Below, piece by piece: positions 1-10,958 of a stretch of 64,000 nucleotides of DNA. This DNA comes from Sarocladium kiliense. Lineage: Eukaryota; Ascomycota; Sordariomycetes; Hypocreales; Sarocladiaceae. The stretch covers positions 992,001 through 1,056,000 of the forward strand of contig JAUZTG010000017.1 of the NCBI GenBank assembly GCA_030734395.1. The letters run 5' to 3'. Within the stretch, counting starts at the first letter, position 1. Each line of letters opens with the position of its first letter. The translations under genes were made by a program, and so were the position numbers. The notes beneath the pieces are model-generated. The model was not told the origin of the DNA. It was given only the letters and a program-made list of their open reading frames with translations, and did no database searches.

Positions 1-262
1 AGACTCGCACTGGCGGAGAGGGCAAAGGAAGGCCACTGGTATGTTTTCTTGTCCAAATTCCAACCCAAAGATGATAACTTGTTATCTTGACGCCCTATTT
101 CGCCCGCTTGTCCCTTCGCTGTGCTGTGCTGCTTCACATTCCATGCGCCGGTTCTCCAATCATCTTCCACGTGCGATCCCCTATCTGCCTCATGACGCCA
201 TGTGCCTCGTTCGAAATCGTGAAGGGTTCGTCCGAGAGAAGTTGTAGGAGGATATTGGATGT
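1..262. other. Left edge, no gene seen
   Basis: Short overlapping reading frames only, none with a recognisable domain or splice pattern. The right end is probably the 3' untranslated region of the SERF-like gene that stops at 263. Confidence 0.5.
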
Positions 263-584
263 TTATTTCTTGCCCTCGGCGGCCTTTCGTGCCTCAGCTG
301 TGCAAAAGAAACCGGGTGTTAGTCAACAGCGAATTGCGAAAACTGTGTTGTTGGGGAGGCCCTACCAGCAGCCTGCTTCTGGCGCATGATCTCGGCGGCA
401 GACTCCTTGGCCTTCTGCATCTCTGAACCGCTCATGCTGTTCTTCGACTTCTGCAAATTAGGGGGAATCCCTCTAGTCAGCCTCATTCTCATTTTCTCGG
501 TCGCGAGTAGGAGAACCCTACAACGCCGGCTTGCTTCTTGAGGTTGGCCTCACGGGCCTTATCGCGCTGGTTACCACGAGCCAT
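263..584 (-). CDS. SERF/4F5-family small protein
   Basis: Three exons (584-525, 450-366, 297-263) give a 59-residue protein. It begins MARGNQRDKAREANLKKQAG, continues KSKNSMSGSEMQKAKESAAE and ends in AEARKAAEGKK. This is the typical highly charged, disordered 4F5/SERF family protein of about 60 residues. Family members (human SERF1/2, worm MOAG-4) modulate amyloid aggregation and bind nucleic acid; the fungal role is not well defined. Donors are GTTGTA (weak) and GTAGGG; acceptors are TTGCAG and GCACAG. Without splicing the first exon would read on into a meaningless tail, so the splice model is well supported by family similarity. Confidence 0.85.
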
Positions 585-1125
585 GGTGTCGGATTTCTGG
601 CGATTCGAACGACGGAAGAGCGTGTGTGTTGTGCGAGAGAGCTGGTTGTCGAAATGCGGCTGACTGGAGGAGAGAGGGGAGAGCGTAAGAGTCAGAGGCG
701 GCCAGGCGGGAGAAATAAATCGCAACGGACACCATCAGCGAGTCGAGAGTGGAGGCAGTGCAAGGTGACAGTGCAGCCATTCTCAGGTACTGCCGTGGTG
801 GTGGAGTGGGCCAATCAGAGGGCCGGGATTGGACAGACGGTGGCACTGCAGGCTGAAGGACGCCGCTTACACGCACTGAGGGAGTAATGCGATGCGAGAA
901 TGATGACAGGTTGGTTATTTGTGTCACAGGCTGGGTCACAGGAGCCATATGTGAGGTAACATTGCACAAACGAGCATAGGTCAGATGCTGGTAGTTGTGT
1001 TGTATTATATTGGCTTCGCTGACTGACTGCCAGGCCTCCTATCGTTGGCACCTCTGGCTCCCTCTATGGCATCGTCTCGAACTGCAAGCACAACTTTCTC
1101 CTTGGTATAAATGAAATTGCTCCAT
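585..1125. other. Intergenic between SERF-like gene and HsbA gene
   Basis: Contains the 5' region of the SERF-like gene (left) and the 3' flank of the hsbA-type gene (right). Overlapping short frames on both strands look like chance. Confidence 0.5.
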
Positions 1126-1852
1126 TTACATCTTGTTATCGCCGGACAGACCACTGAAGTCACCGCCAACAGGCCTGTAGACATTATCAGCGAAGGTCTT
1201 GATGGCCTCGGCAAACTTCTTTTGGGACGCCTCAAGGTCCTCCTGGGCGCTCTCGCGGCAGTTAGGGATGAGTTGGATGAAGCTGAACACAAAGCTTGTG
1301 ATAGCGCTGTTGGCGACCTGCAGAATTCCAGCAATTGGGAGGGTGATAATGCTGGCGGGGATGCGGGCAAGGAGGCCGTCCTTGCCAATCACGACGTCGA
1401 CGAGGTTGTTGTAGACCTCGAAGAACTATATATAGTTTGTTAATTTAGTGAGTGATATAAGAGGTAGTGAATTGCATTACTCACGTCAGAGTAAGTGTCG
1501 CAGATGTCAGACTCAGCAGCCTTCGGGATGCCACCGGGAGGGATCTTGCCAAGCTCCTTGCCGAATTTACCAACGGTCTGGGTAATGTCGTTGAAGTTAC
1601 CAGCAAGTTTCTAGATGTTTGATGTTAGCTCTCCGTGTTCATCCTCAGGCTGGTCGCAGGTCTTCTTACGGGGATGATGGATGTCACAGTGCTGGGGCTG
1701 ATGTCCTTGATCGTCTCAATGCCATCGGTGATGCTGTCGGCAATGTCCTTGAGAGCATTGGAGAGGGTGCCGATGTTGGCCTGGCGCTTGGTGGTGAAGC
1801 CAGCGCTTGCCGTGGCGGCAGCGGCAACGGTGAGGAGGAACTTGAACTGCAT
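1126..1852 (-). CDS. hsbA: Secreted HsbA-type hydrophobic surface-binding protein
   Basis: Three exons (1852-1670, 1610-1485, 1425-1126) encode 202 residues. Residues 1-17 form a clear signal peptide (MQFKFLLTVAAAATASA), followed by a basic KR site. The rest is an all-helical small domain with amphipathic helices (ALKDIADSITDGIETI, LLARIPASIITLPIAGILQVANS) as in the HsbA family (Pfam HsbA, about 180-200 residues). HsbA of Aspergillus oryzae adsorbs to hydrophobic polyester surfaces and recruits cutinase; family members are common cell-wall antigens. Donors are GTAAGA and GTGAGT, both strong. A strong TATA box lies about 104 bp upstream, fitting a highly inducible secreted protein. Family assignment is by pattern and not by search. 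Confidence 0.8.
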
Positions 1853-1955
1853 GTTGATGGATGAAGAAGTGCGGTGGGTAGAGCAGGATGTGAGATTATG
1901 ATGTGAGTCGTTGAGAACTTGTCAGGTCATGGAGTTAGCACGGCTGCTGATGAGT

Positions 1956-1965
1956 CTTTATATAG
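1956..1965 (-). promoter_or_regulatory. TATA box of the hsbA-type gene
   Basis: On the minus strand this reads CTATATAAAG, close to a consensus TATA element, and it lies 104 bp upstream of the start codon at 1852. Confidence 0.6.
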
Positions 1966-4069
1966 ATTTCGCCCATGTATCTTCACAGTCGAGCATCCTA
2001 TCGTCGAATCTGTCAGCCATCGTCAGGGTGACTGGCATGCTGCCATGTCCCTATAGCGATGGTCGTCCGAGAGGATCGGCACCGCGAGATATGTCGAGGT
2101 GGAGTGGCAGGAAACTTCAATGGGAGGGAAAGAATACGCTTGGAGAAGAGTCTCCGCGGGGAGCTCGTCAAGGCGTCTCCGCGATCACGTACAGCAAGCT
2201 TTTCTCAGCTCATCTTCCACTTGCATGGCAACTCCCTCAATGGCCAAATTGTAGGCACATGCCGCTGTCAACGCTCGTTGTCCAGTTGCCGTGGACTCTG
2301 CGGGGATGCCTGCATTCCCCGGTAGATGGGCCTGTTCCCGAGACGGCAGCTCATCCGACGCGGAGGACCAAGACGGGACTGTTTGTGAGGATATCGGTGC
2401 GGTCCTCCGGCTCAAGGGAGCGCGTGGGCGGACGAATTGGGTCTCTGCCCTTCGGGGAACAACAATTAAGCGTTGATGACATGTCTCAGTCGGGATAATT
2501 TGCATGCCAGATGCCTGTATGTGCCATCGGCAGTTGAGGCAATATCCCTGAAAATCCCCCTTGAGTCTTGAATCCTGCAACGGATTCCACAACGGCCCTA
2601 CGAGAATGGCAATTCGAGGAATGGCGGTGGTGTGGCCAGGCAGGAAAGGGACAAAGTGCATCCGCAACACACATTGGTGCACTATCAGTTCATAGCCTTG
2701 TCCGTGGCTAAGGCGCAGGGCTCCGTATGACACGATTTCTCTTGGACTGTTTTGCCTGCCTGTACGCGCTTGCAGCTGAATCGAAGCGAAGCAAGGCAAC
2801 GAAAGATCAAGGACGAGGGTGAAGGAATCGCGGCTGTTTGGCGTTTGAAGCCTACCATAGACGCGCGCGTCGTACACCCAAAGATAGGAACAACAAAAGT
2901 CGGTTAGGTGACAGGCTTTCTAAGCGCTGAAGTCCATGCTTGCGTGCCCTGAAACATAGTACCAGCGCGGCTGTGCCCTGACTTACGGACACTCTAATGT
3001 GATGCAAACTGGAGATACGCCATACGGTTACCGCAGCCACCAAGTTGTCAACGCATCAGCTTGACGTGCTGTGCCTGCATATTGAACACGGGAGGGGCTG
3101 AAAAAGACAACGGATTTCAAGCACCGGTAGTAGCAGACATACATAAGCAGCATGCCGGCATTGACGAGTTGATGCATGCAGGATGCCCAAGATGCAGAAG
3201 TGAAACTGTTATATTCCGTAGTGTAGGGTGGCAGCAGTGGGCGAGTTGGGGTGAGGCTCTCGCTGCCACCTCTCGCTGCCTTGGGCACCCACCTCACCAA
3301 CTCCATCCGCCACCACGTCTAGATGACTCCTCCATCTTGCAAAAGCAAGAACACCTTGTGCATGAACGCCGAAATGCTCTAAGACTGGGCATTATTCGTG
3401 TCGCCGACAGGCATCATGCCTTTGGCGCTACGCGTTGATCGCGTTCTATGGGCCCCATTGTCGTTAACGCGAAACGCTGAATAGGGCTCTCGCAGCCAAT
3501 CGACCATCAGGCGCATCCCTGCTTCGAGATCCGGCCAAATACCCCTCCCGGCCCCTCAGGAGACCCTGCCAGCTGGGAGACGACTGGCCATGGGCTTCAG
3601 CGCCCGATGAGAGACTATCTCTTCCCAGTGTGTGTCCGTCCTGGCGCCTGGGTTTCTATGTTTGTCTCGGTCGCGTTCCCTGAGTCCATCGCCAGACCAA
3701 GCGCCCGACAGCCTTCTGAGGCTCCTTAGCGCTGCCAGTGGCGGCACAACAGAGACTCATGAAACTCCATCGAACGACGAGCTTCAGCGGAAGCCCGCTC
3801 TCGTCTCGTGTTGAACAGCTGGTTGTGTTCGAGCCATGCCGGCCTGATTGGACATGCGTGCCTTGAAACACCGGAATAGGATGAACGGCCTGGAGGGACC
3901 GACACGCTCCCCACGCGCGAGAACCTCGTGGAGAGGGCGATCTCCCCGCTCGGCAGTCCATGCGGCCAGGGGGTTGTCGAGCCTTGTGAGGTCTTTGGGC
4001 ATTGAGTCACGGCGGACTGGGCGATTGTGTGGTTCCTTGACAATGGCGGCGGCTCGTAAGGGCTGCTAT

Positions 4070-4076
4070 TATAAAG
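4070..4076 (+). promoter_or_regulatory. TATA-like element of the four-TM gene
   Basis: The sequence TATAAAG occurs 470 bp before the ATG at 4541. Pyrimidine-rich DNA and a CTAAC...CAG pair at about 4168-4182 follow it. This suggests a long leader that may contain a 5' UTR intron; that is inference. Confidence 0.35.
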
Positions 4077-4540
4077 AACGACCAAGGGCCTCCTCCCCAT
4101 TCATGCATGCGTTTTGCCATTCACACCACCTCTTCACCTTTTCCTTCTTTTTGCCCTGAGCAGTCACTAACATCCAGGAAACCATGTTTGCTGCAACAAA
4201 TCTTTAATCACTCTCTTTCTACGTTTTCCCTATCTTCTCTGTGCACTCTTCACCTTCATTGACTGCTACTACCTTACGAATCCAAAAGGGCTGGTTCCTG
4301 CTTCCATCTGAATACATATCTACACAACATATTTTGTCCATCACCCACTCTCCCTCCTCTCCTTCATAAATTCTTCAAGAATCTCTGCTTGTCAGACATT
4401 ACCTACCGAGCATCTGCTCCTGCCGGCATCGACGCACTCTCACGTAGGCTGTACTTATCTCCTTCTTGTACAACACTCTCGAAGGCTAACAAGTCAACAC
4501 AGATCCTCAACGTCGATACGAATAACGACATACCACCACC

Positions 4541-5368
4541 ATGGGCCTCCAATCGCTGGTATCCAACGGCGTGGGGATGGTTGTCCTCCAGGGCACCCGT
4601 GCCTTCAGCATTATTGCCCTCGCTACAGCCATTGTCGCCTGCTGGGTGCTGATCATCAAGATCAACACTGATCGTACCTTCTTTTTCTTCGACGCTGCAT
4701 CGCTCTTCTTTACCAGCAGCGTGTCACTCTTTCTCTGTATCTCGGAGTTGCCTCTGGCCCGGAGTTACTTCAACGACACATGGCCCGTTCTGGGCGACCA
4801 TCATGGCTTGACATGGCTCGGCCTCGCTATGGTGATCATCGGTTGCAACCTGCTCGGCAAGCTCAACCTTCCAGCCAACGATGCCTCCAAGATCGGTCTC
4901 CCGTGGTGGCGCCTTGTCCTCGCTGGTGGCATTCTGTGCATCGTTATGGGCGTTCTCAATGTCATTTTCTCCTCCGTCTGGCGCGACAGCAAGAGCAATC
5001 TCAGCGCCCGTGATGTCCGCGACAATGGCAGTCTTGCCAATGCCGACCAGCAGCTGCCATATGCCAAGACTTTCCACTCCAAGCAGAGCAACAACTCAAG
5101 TCTCCGCAATGAGAAGACCAAGAGCAAGTTCATGTCTATGTTCTGGAAGAAGGATGAGGATGAGAGTGGCCGACCTCGGCCCAACATCAGCGGACCCATC
5201 ACCACTCATCACCCGAACAATGACATTGAACACCAAGGCGAATCGTATGCGCATACAAGCCCCGTGGCACCTGGTGTGCAGCGACCCGACTCAGCCCTTC
5301 ACCCTCTCCGTCGAGACATCTCGAGCCGCAGCAGCAAGTACTCTACGGCGAACATGTCGCGATTCTGA
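4541..5368 (+). CDS. Four-TM membrane protein, DUF7598-like
   Basis: Single exon, 275 residues, start in a strong context (ACCACCATGG). Four hydrophobic segments are visible at about residues 18-40, 46-67, 87-105 and 122-145, with only short loops. A hydrophilic cytosolic tail of about 125 residues follows, rich in Ser, Asn and basic residues (for example KTKSKFMSMFWKKDEDE) and ending in SSKYSTANMSRF. The layout resembles fungal proteins annotated with DUF7598, a tetraspan family of unknown function; I recall that family name from memory and am not certain of it. No transport motif is visible. The tail has many potential phosphorylation sites. Confidence 0.8.
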   Translation: MGLQSLVSNGVGMVVLQGTRAFSIIALATAIVACWVLIIKINTDRTFFFFDAASLFFTSSVSLFLCISELPLARSYFNDTWPVLGDHHGLTWLGLAMVIIGCNLLGKLNLPANDASKIGLPWWRLVLAGGILCIVMGVLNVIFSSVWRDSKSNLSARDVRDNGSLANADQQLPYAKTFHSKQSNNSSLRNEKTKSKFMSMFWKKDEDESGRPRPNISGPITTHHPNNDIEHQGESYAHTSPVAPGVQRPDSALHPLRRDISSRSSKYSTANMSRF

Positions 5369-6248
5369 TTGCGCAGGGATTCACCGAAAGACGGAGTTTG
5401 CCAAAGGCGTTTTCTTTCCCCCACCTTCATTGATATACCCAACGTGGCATGATTGGCGATGTATGTTTTGAACAGTTTAGACTATGGAAAGTATGAAATT
5501 TTATGCACATCAAAATATCCTAGACGTCCCGTGGTCTTTGTTGGTGAATTAGAAGCCGGAGCTTGATGTTAAGCGGGTCACGTGACACATCCTCCAAATG
5601 AGGCTCCAGTTCATGACCCATCCTGATTTAGCTCAACCTGGCTCTCTCCTCCATCATCACCTTGCCTCCTCCAACTAAGCCATCCAACCAGACATTCGCC
5701 CTCTCCCGCATCCTTCGAGCCAGCAATTTCGCCTCTGTTCAGTGCTTTTGACCGTCTGTGATTCTGCGAATATCTCGGGTTCCAGTGCCACTCCACGACG
5801 GCCGTGTGCGGTGTCCCGAATCGCCAGTCGTGTGCAAGGCGCGACACACATCACAACAACGGGCTCAACTGTGGCTCGTGCGTACATCGTTTAGGAAAAA
5901 AAAGCAGCGTGTGCTGATGGCGTAGTTGGTCAGATTGTGGTTTCTTTGTGCATGGGAAACGGTGGCGGCTGGCCTTTGTCCAGGGTCCTAAGTTTCTTCG
6001 AATAAACTACGCAGCGTGATCCGTCTGTCCTTCTCTACAAAACCCCCATCGTTGGTGTTTGCTAGGAGGATTACTTCATCCTCGCTGGCTGTGGTCTCTG
6101 ATCCTCAACTCTTCCCTTTCCCCTTCGTTTCCGTACTTCGCCCAACAGGCATACTTAACCAGCTTGACCAAGTCTAAGGCTTCTTGCTCGGAGTGCTCGC
6201 CCAAACAAACACAAATCTCCTTGACCCATCGCCAACTTGACAAGCGCA
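5369..6248. other. Intergenic upstream of Pcf11
   Basis: Holds the 3' flank of the four-TM gene and the 5' region of PCF11. Pyrimidine-rich DNA precedes the start at 6249. A tRNA A-box-like string near 5917 was examined and rejected. No gene is supported. Confidence 0.5.
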
Positions 6249-8516
6249 ATGGCTTCCGAGGAGGAAGAGGTGGCGGAAGATTACCGCGTGGCTCTCGAGG
6301 AGCTCTCTATGAATAACAGAACTGAAATCGTCAACTTGACATCAATCGCCAGAGACTACACAGCGCATGCGCTCAAAATCGCAGAGGTTCTCCAGCAACA
6401 CATTCTTAAGGTGAGTGGGAAGCTCGAATGACGAGACGAGTGTGCTGTCGCAAAGCCACCTCCCATAGCTCTGAATTATGTTGTGCAGATATGCTAACGT
6501 ACATCGTAGGCCGCTCCCAACAAGAAGCTTGCCGCACTGTACGTGCTCGACTCGATCGTGAAGAATGTCGGCACACCGTATACTCTCTACTTCGGGCGAA
6601 ACCTCTTCAAGACGTTTATGGAAGCCTACGCAGTGGCAAATCCCGATGTCAGGAGGAGGATGGAGGAGATGCTGAGAACATGGACACAGCCGGTGCCTGG
6701 CTCCTTGGACACGAGACCGGTGTTTCAGCCGGAGCTTGTGCGGCCGATCGAGAATGCGCTCATGAAGTTCAAACAAGCAACGATGCCGCAGGGTCAGATG
6801 CCAGGACGGCCACGGTCTGCTGTCGGAATGATGCAGCGTGAGACCCCTACTCCACCCGGCGGACGCGGGTTTGGCAGACCTCCTGTAGGTCAGCCGCCGA
6901 ACGGCCATGCAGGACCATATGCCATGCATCCTGGTAATCCCCAACAACAGGTGCGTTACCCAGGGTCCTACAAGGGACGACTCGGAACTGACCATCTCAA
7001 TCAGACCGCATATTACGGCAACTCAGCGCCACAGACAGCAGCACATGCTGCTCACCGATACCAGTCACCGACACCGGTTGCTTCTAGCCCACAGTCTGCT
7101 GGGCTAAGCAATGAGTCTTTGAGTAAAGATATTGCCAATTTAATTGTCGCGATGAAGGCAGAGCTGGCACAGAATCCAAATGATGCTAGCATTCACACGA
7201 GACTAAAGGCACTGGGAGATCTACAGGGGATTATGCAAGCGTCAGCCTTGCCTCCTGATCAGCTGGAACTCATTAAGAACAAAGTAACTGAACTTGCTGC
7301 TGTGACGATGAGGGCTCTGTCCGCCACTCCAAACAACGTACCTCCGCCGCACGCTCGGCCACCCTCACAAACGCCACCACAGCCCATGGCCACACCCGTA
7401 GCCCCCGCGCCGGCCCAGGGACAAGTAACTCTGGACAAGTTGCTCGGTCCTGGGGCGCTGGCGGCATTGATGGCCAGAAATTCGGCAACGCCGCAGAATT
7501 CGACTCCCCAGCCGCCGCCCCCTGTGTTGCCCCAAGCTGCAATCCGGTCACCACAGCCACCAGCAGCACAGCCGTATCAGCAACCCGCGGCAACGGCTGC
7601 GCCACCGAGTTCTATGGCTCTTCTTGATCAGCTGCGACAGGCTGGACTTCTAGGCACACCCGTGAGCGCGGCACCGGTGGCACCTCCACCACCACCCACG
7701 CCACAGCAGCCAGTGATACCCGCGAGCCTCGCCCAACTTCTGGCATCTAGGATAGCGAGTACGCAGGCAACGCGACCCGCACCCTTGACACCTGGAATGA
7801 TCGACATTGCCGCCCTGAAGCAACAGTAAGTAGCCTGCTAGCTCTACAAGAAGACTTGGGCTGACATGAAACCGTAGATTCCGATCAGACTTTGTCTCAC
7901 AGCTTTACGAACAGCTGGGTCTTCCTTGCAACCAGTGTGGACGACGGTTCAAGACAGATGAGGAGGGAAGGAAAAAGAAAGCGGCGCATATGGATTGGCA
8001 TTTCCGTGTCCACCAACGTAGCAACGAGGCAGAGCAGCGAGGCATGCACCGGAGCTGGTATGTCGATGATAAGGTAAGCATATATCCCCCACCACTGCAT
8101 GTCATAAAAAGCCTATTAACACACTTGTTCAGGACTGGCTCAAGTCACGCGAAGTCGTCGACACAGACCAGGTCGCCGCTGCAGAACGGGAAACCGCCTC
8201 AAAAGCCGCCAAAGCCGCGGAGGAAGCGCGCCCGACATATATCACAGCACCGAATGCAGGCAGTGGCATTAACAACGTCTGCCCGATCTGCCAGGAGCGT
8301 TTCGAGAACAAGTGGCTGGATGAGGCACAGGAATGGGTCTGGTTAGATGCCATTCTGGTGAAGGGACGGGCGTTTCACTGGTCCTGTCATAAGGAGGCGA
8401 CGAGAGATAGGGAAGGCACGCCAGGGGCGACGGGGGAGTCAACGGTGTTGGGGAAGAGGAAAGCAGAGACGGGGTTGGCGAGTCCGAAGGTCAGGAGTTT
8501 GAAGACATATGGGTAA
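6249..8516 (+). CDS. PCF11: mRNA 3'-end cleavage factor Pcf11
   Basis: Four exons (6249-6410, 6510-7825, 7878-8073, 8133-8516) encode 685 residues. Residues 1-135 form a CID (RNA polymerase II CTD-interaction domain: EDYRVALEELSMNNRTEI, KLAALYVLDSIVKNVGTPY). A long Pro/Gln/Ala-rich linker follows, then a C2H2-like zinc finger at about 509-535 (CNQCGRRF...HMDWHFRVH), and a second zinc module near residue 607 (CPICQERF...FHWSCHKEA). This order matches Pcf11, a subunit of cleavage factor IA that couples transcription termination to mRNA cleavage and polyadenylation in the nucleus. The start was placed at the first ATG in frame. The linker carries poly-proline runs and one chance copy of the CGCGGCAA word discussed for the right-hand cluster. 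Confidence 0.93.
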
Positions 8517-9099
8517 GGGTGGGAGCATCTGCATTGGCATGGGAGGGTTGGGAGCGTCATTTTGAGAAAGTCATCATGGGCACATGCATATGGATAATCA
8601 GAATCAATGGCTAAACTTGAGAATCAAGCACTCTTACTCTCGTCGTGATGCTGGAAGTTATGTGTTGTCAGACGATGTCCTGACGCTACGATCAGAGAGC
8701 ACGATTGGAGAAGAGTAACAGTCGTCACTATCAGTATATAGCTTCCAGTACCACAAAATCAATGGCTTTTACTGAACTGAATGACCAATAAAGGAAATCC
8801 GTTGTTTCGAAGTTGGCGAAGCGGTTTTGCCGTGATGTCGTTCCCAGGGTTACTAACCCGCTCCTGGCTCAGGGTCACTCGGCGCGTCACGTCATGCCGC
8901 CACTTTAAACTTTGTGTAACGAAAGTCGCCAAACGCGTCTCCCCAGCAGAAAGAAAGTAACGAAACCCACCACAGCACAAACAAACATTCACATGATTTG
9001 CTCTAAACCATAACCTACGACCGCGACGATCCTCACGACCGAATTTTGAATTGCTATGCACCTGAAAGAGCTCAGGGGAGCTAGGGACGAATATGAACA
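8517..9099. other. Intergenic between PCF11 and MGS1
   Basis: Contains the 3' flank of PCF11 and the promoter of MGS1. I see no gene or clear element beyond ordinary promoter-like sequence. Confidence 0.5.
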
Positions 9100-10785
9100 A
9101 TGGCAGTCGACTGCCCGATCTGCAATAAGCCCGTCAAGCCGTCTGCTATCAATAGCCACATCGACTCAGGCTGCACGACATTCATAGTTGACAAAGAGTC
9201 CTCACCACCGACACAGTCACAGCTGCCCAACGGTAGCGCCGGTAGTACCAACGGTGCACAACCACCCTCTGGTACACAATCTTCCCAGAAGCGCAATGCT
9301 TCCAACTTCTTCTCCACGCCTGCGCCGAAGAGACAAGCTGCTCCTGATGGCGCGAGAGCGCTGACTCCGATCGTGAATGGCGCGTCGCTTGCATTGACGG
9401 GGAAGAAGAGGAGTTTCGAGGAGGGACCGGGGGCTGGAGTGGCAGAGGGCCCGGCTGCGGAGGATGTCACGCAGCAGCAGCAACAAGCTACAGCCGAGGA
9501 GGGTCGGGTGATTAAGAAGACAAAAACTCAGAGATCAGCACCGCTTGCTGAGCGGATGAGACCGAAGACTCTGGATGAAGTCTGTGGACAGGAACTTGTT
9601 GGTCCAACAGGTGTGCTGCGCGGCTTGATAGAGGCAGATCGCGTGCCGTCTATGATCCTCTGGGGGTCGTCCGGCACAGGCAAGACCACGATTGCACGAT
9701 GTATTGCCCACATGGTCGGAAGCCGTTTCATTGAGCTCAACGCTACGTCCTCAGGTGTTGGCGAATGCAAGAAGATCTTCCAGGAAGCGGCAAACGAGTT
9801 AGCCCTGACTGGACGAAAGACCATTGTCTTCTGCGACGAGATCCACCGCTTCAACAAGGGCCAGCAGGATGTCTTCCTCAAACCTGTTGAAGCTGGCACG
9901 GTCACCTTGATAGGTGCCACGACTGAGAATCCGAGCTTCAAAGTCGTCAACGCGCTACTCTCCCGATGTCGAACCTTCACTCTCTCCAGCCTCACAGAAG
10001 ATGACGTTGTTGGTATTCTCCGCCGAGCCATTGATCTAGAACGAGACATCTACCCTCCCTCTGAGCTCCTCGACGACGAAATGGTACGCTACCTCGCTCG
10101 CTTCGCTGACGGCGATGCACGAACGGCACTCAACCTCCTCGAACTCGCCCTCTCATTATCTACCCGCCCATCCATTACCCGCGAAGACATGAAATCCGCA
10201 CTTACAAAGACCCTCGTCTACGACCGCGCAGGTGACCAACACTACGATACCATCTCCGCTTTCCACAAATCCGTTCGTGGCTCCGATGCCGATGCCGCGC
10301 TATACTATCTCGCTCGCATGCTCCAATCAGGAGAAGACCCCCTCTTCATCGCCAGGCGTATGGTCGTCATCGCTTCTGAAGACGTCGGTCTAGCAGACAA
10401 CTCCCTCCTCACACTCGCTACATCCGCATACACAGCCACCCAACAAATCGGCATGCCCGAAGCTCGCATCCCCCTCGCCCACGCCTGCGTCGCCCTCTGC
10501 CACGCTCCAAAAAGCACACGCGCCTACCGCGGCCTAAACAATGCCTACACAGCCCTCCGAGAACCAGGCGTCGCTGCACTGCCTGTCCCGCTACACCTGA
10601 GAAACGCACCGACGAGGCTGATGAGGGATATGGGTTATGGAGCGGCCTATAAGTACCCTCCGAATTATAAGGAGGGGAGGGTCAGGCAGACGTATTTGCC
10701 GGATGAGCTTGTGGGGAGGAGGTTTTTGGAGGAGAGGGATCTGGGGACGGAGATTGATCAGGATTTGGAAATGGGGGATACGTGA
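9100..10785 (+). CDS. MGS1: Replication-fork AAA+ ATPase Mgs1/WRNIP1
   Basis: Intronless, 561 residues. An N-terminal UBZ4 ubiquitin-binding zinc finger (CPICNKPVKPSAINSHIDSGC, residues 5-25) is followed by a low-complexity Ser/Gln linker. The AAA+ domain has Walker A GSSGTGKTT at about 189-197 and Walker B FCDEIHRF at about 244-251. The C-terminal RarA/Mgs1 region includes ARMLQSGEDPLFIARRMV and KYPPNYKEG. Yeast Mgs1 and human WRNIP1 bind ubiquitinated PCNA and act at stalled replication forks with DNA polymerase delta. The usual length is 550-670, so this copy is complete. It is convergent with the GEN1-type gene, with 173 bp between the stop codons. Confidence 0.95.
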   Translation: MAVDCPICNKPVKPSAINSHIDSGCTTFIVDKESSPPTQSQLPNGSAGSTNGAQPPSGTQSSQKRNASNFFSTPAPKRQAAPDGARALTPIVNGASLALTGKKRSFEEGPGAGVAEGPAAEDVTQQQQQATAEEGRVIKKTKTQRSAPLAERMRPKTLDEVCGQELVGPTGVLRGLIEADRVPSMILWGSSGTGKTTIARCIAHMVGSRFIELNATSSGVGECKKIFQEAANELALTGRKTIVFCDEIHRFNKGQQDVFLKPVEAGTVTLIGATTENPSFKVVNALLSRCRTFTLSSLTEDDVVGILRRAIDLERDIYPPSELLDDEMVRYLARFADGDARTALNLLELALSLSTRPSITREDMKSALTKTLVYDRAGDQHYDTISAFHKSVRGSDADAALYYLARMLQSGEDPLFIARRMVVIASEDVGLADNSLLTLATSAYTATQQIGMPEARIPLAHACVALCHAPKSTRAYRGLNNAYTALREPGVAALPVPLHLRNAPTRLMRDMGYGAAYKYPPNYKEGRVRQTYLPDELVGRRFLEERDLGTEIDQDLEMGDT

Positions 10786-10958
10786 AGAGGGTGCATCTTG
10801 GGTACGTGTATTGGTTTTGACAGACGATAAGAGCATTGGAAAGCTGGCGTTACATGGCTTTTTGAAGCTATTGAGAATATGAAACATTCATATATCATGA
10901 TATTATACATCTATCTCGGCCTCCGAGTTCTCTCCCGTGTGGCCTTACAGTGATCTGA

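Larger units (their letters stand above)
1853..4540. other. 2.7 kb gene-free stretch
   Basis: No reading frame here starts with ATG and shows a domain, and I could not assemble spliced exons. The longest frames (about 2185-2877 minus, 1911-2498 plus) begin only at GTG or TTG and have arginine/serine-rich shadow composition. The left 120 bp is the hsbA promoter. The right 470 bp looks like promoter plus untranslated leader of the gene at 4541: TATA-like element near 4070, then pyrimidine-rich DNA. Confidence 0.5.

Noticed and set aside
2185..2877. 230-codon open frame on the minus strand
   Set aside because: It opens only at a GTG, has no domain, and shows the Arg/Ser/Cys-rich composition of chance frames in GC-rich DNA.
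5912..6010. tRNA-like A box (TGGCGTAGTTGG) with a weak B-box-like TTCGAAT 75-80 bp later
   Set aside because: The D-stem bases do not pair, there is no matching T stem or acceptor stem, and no T-run terminator follows.
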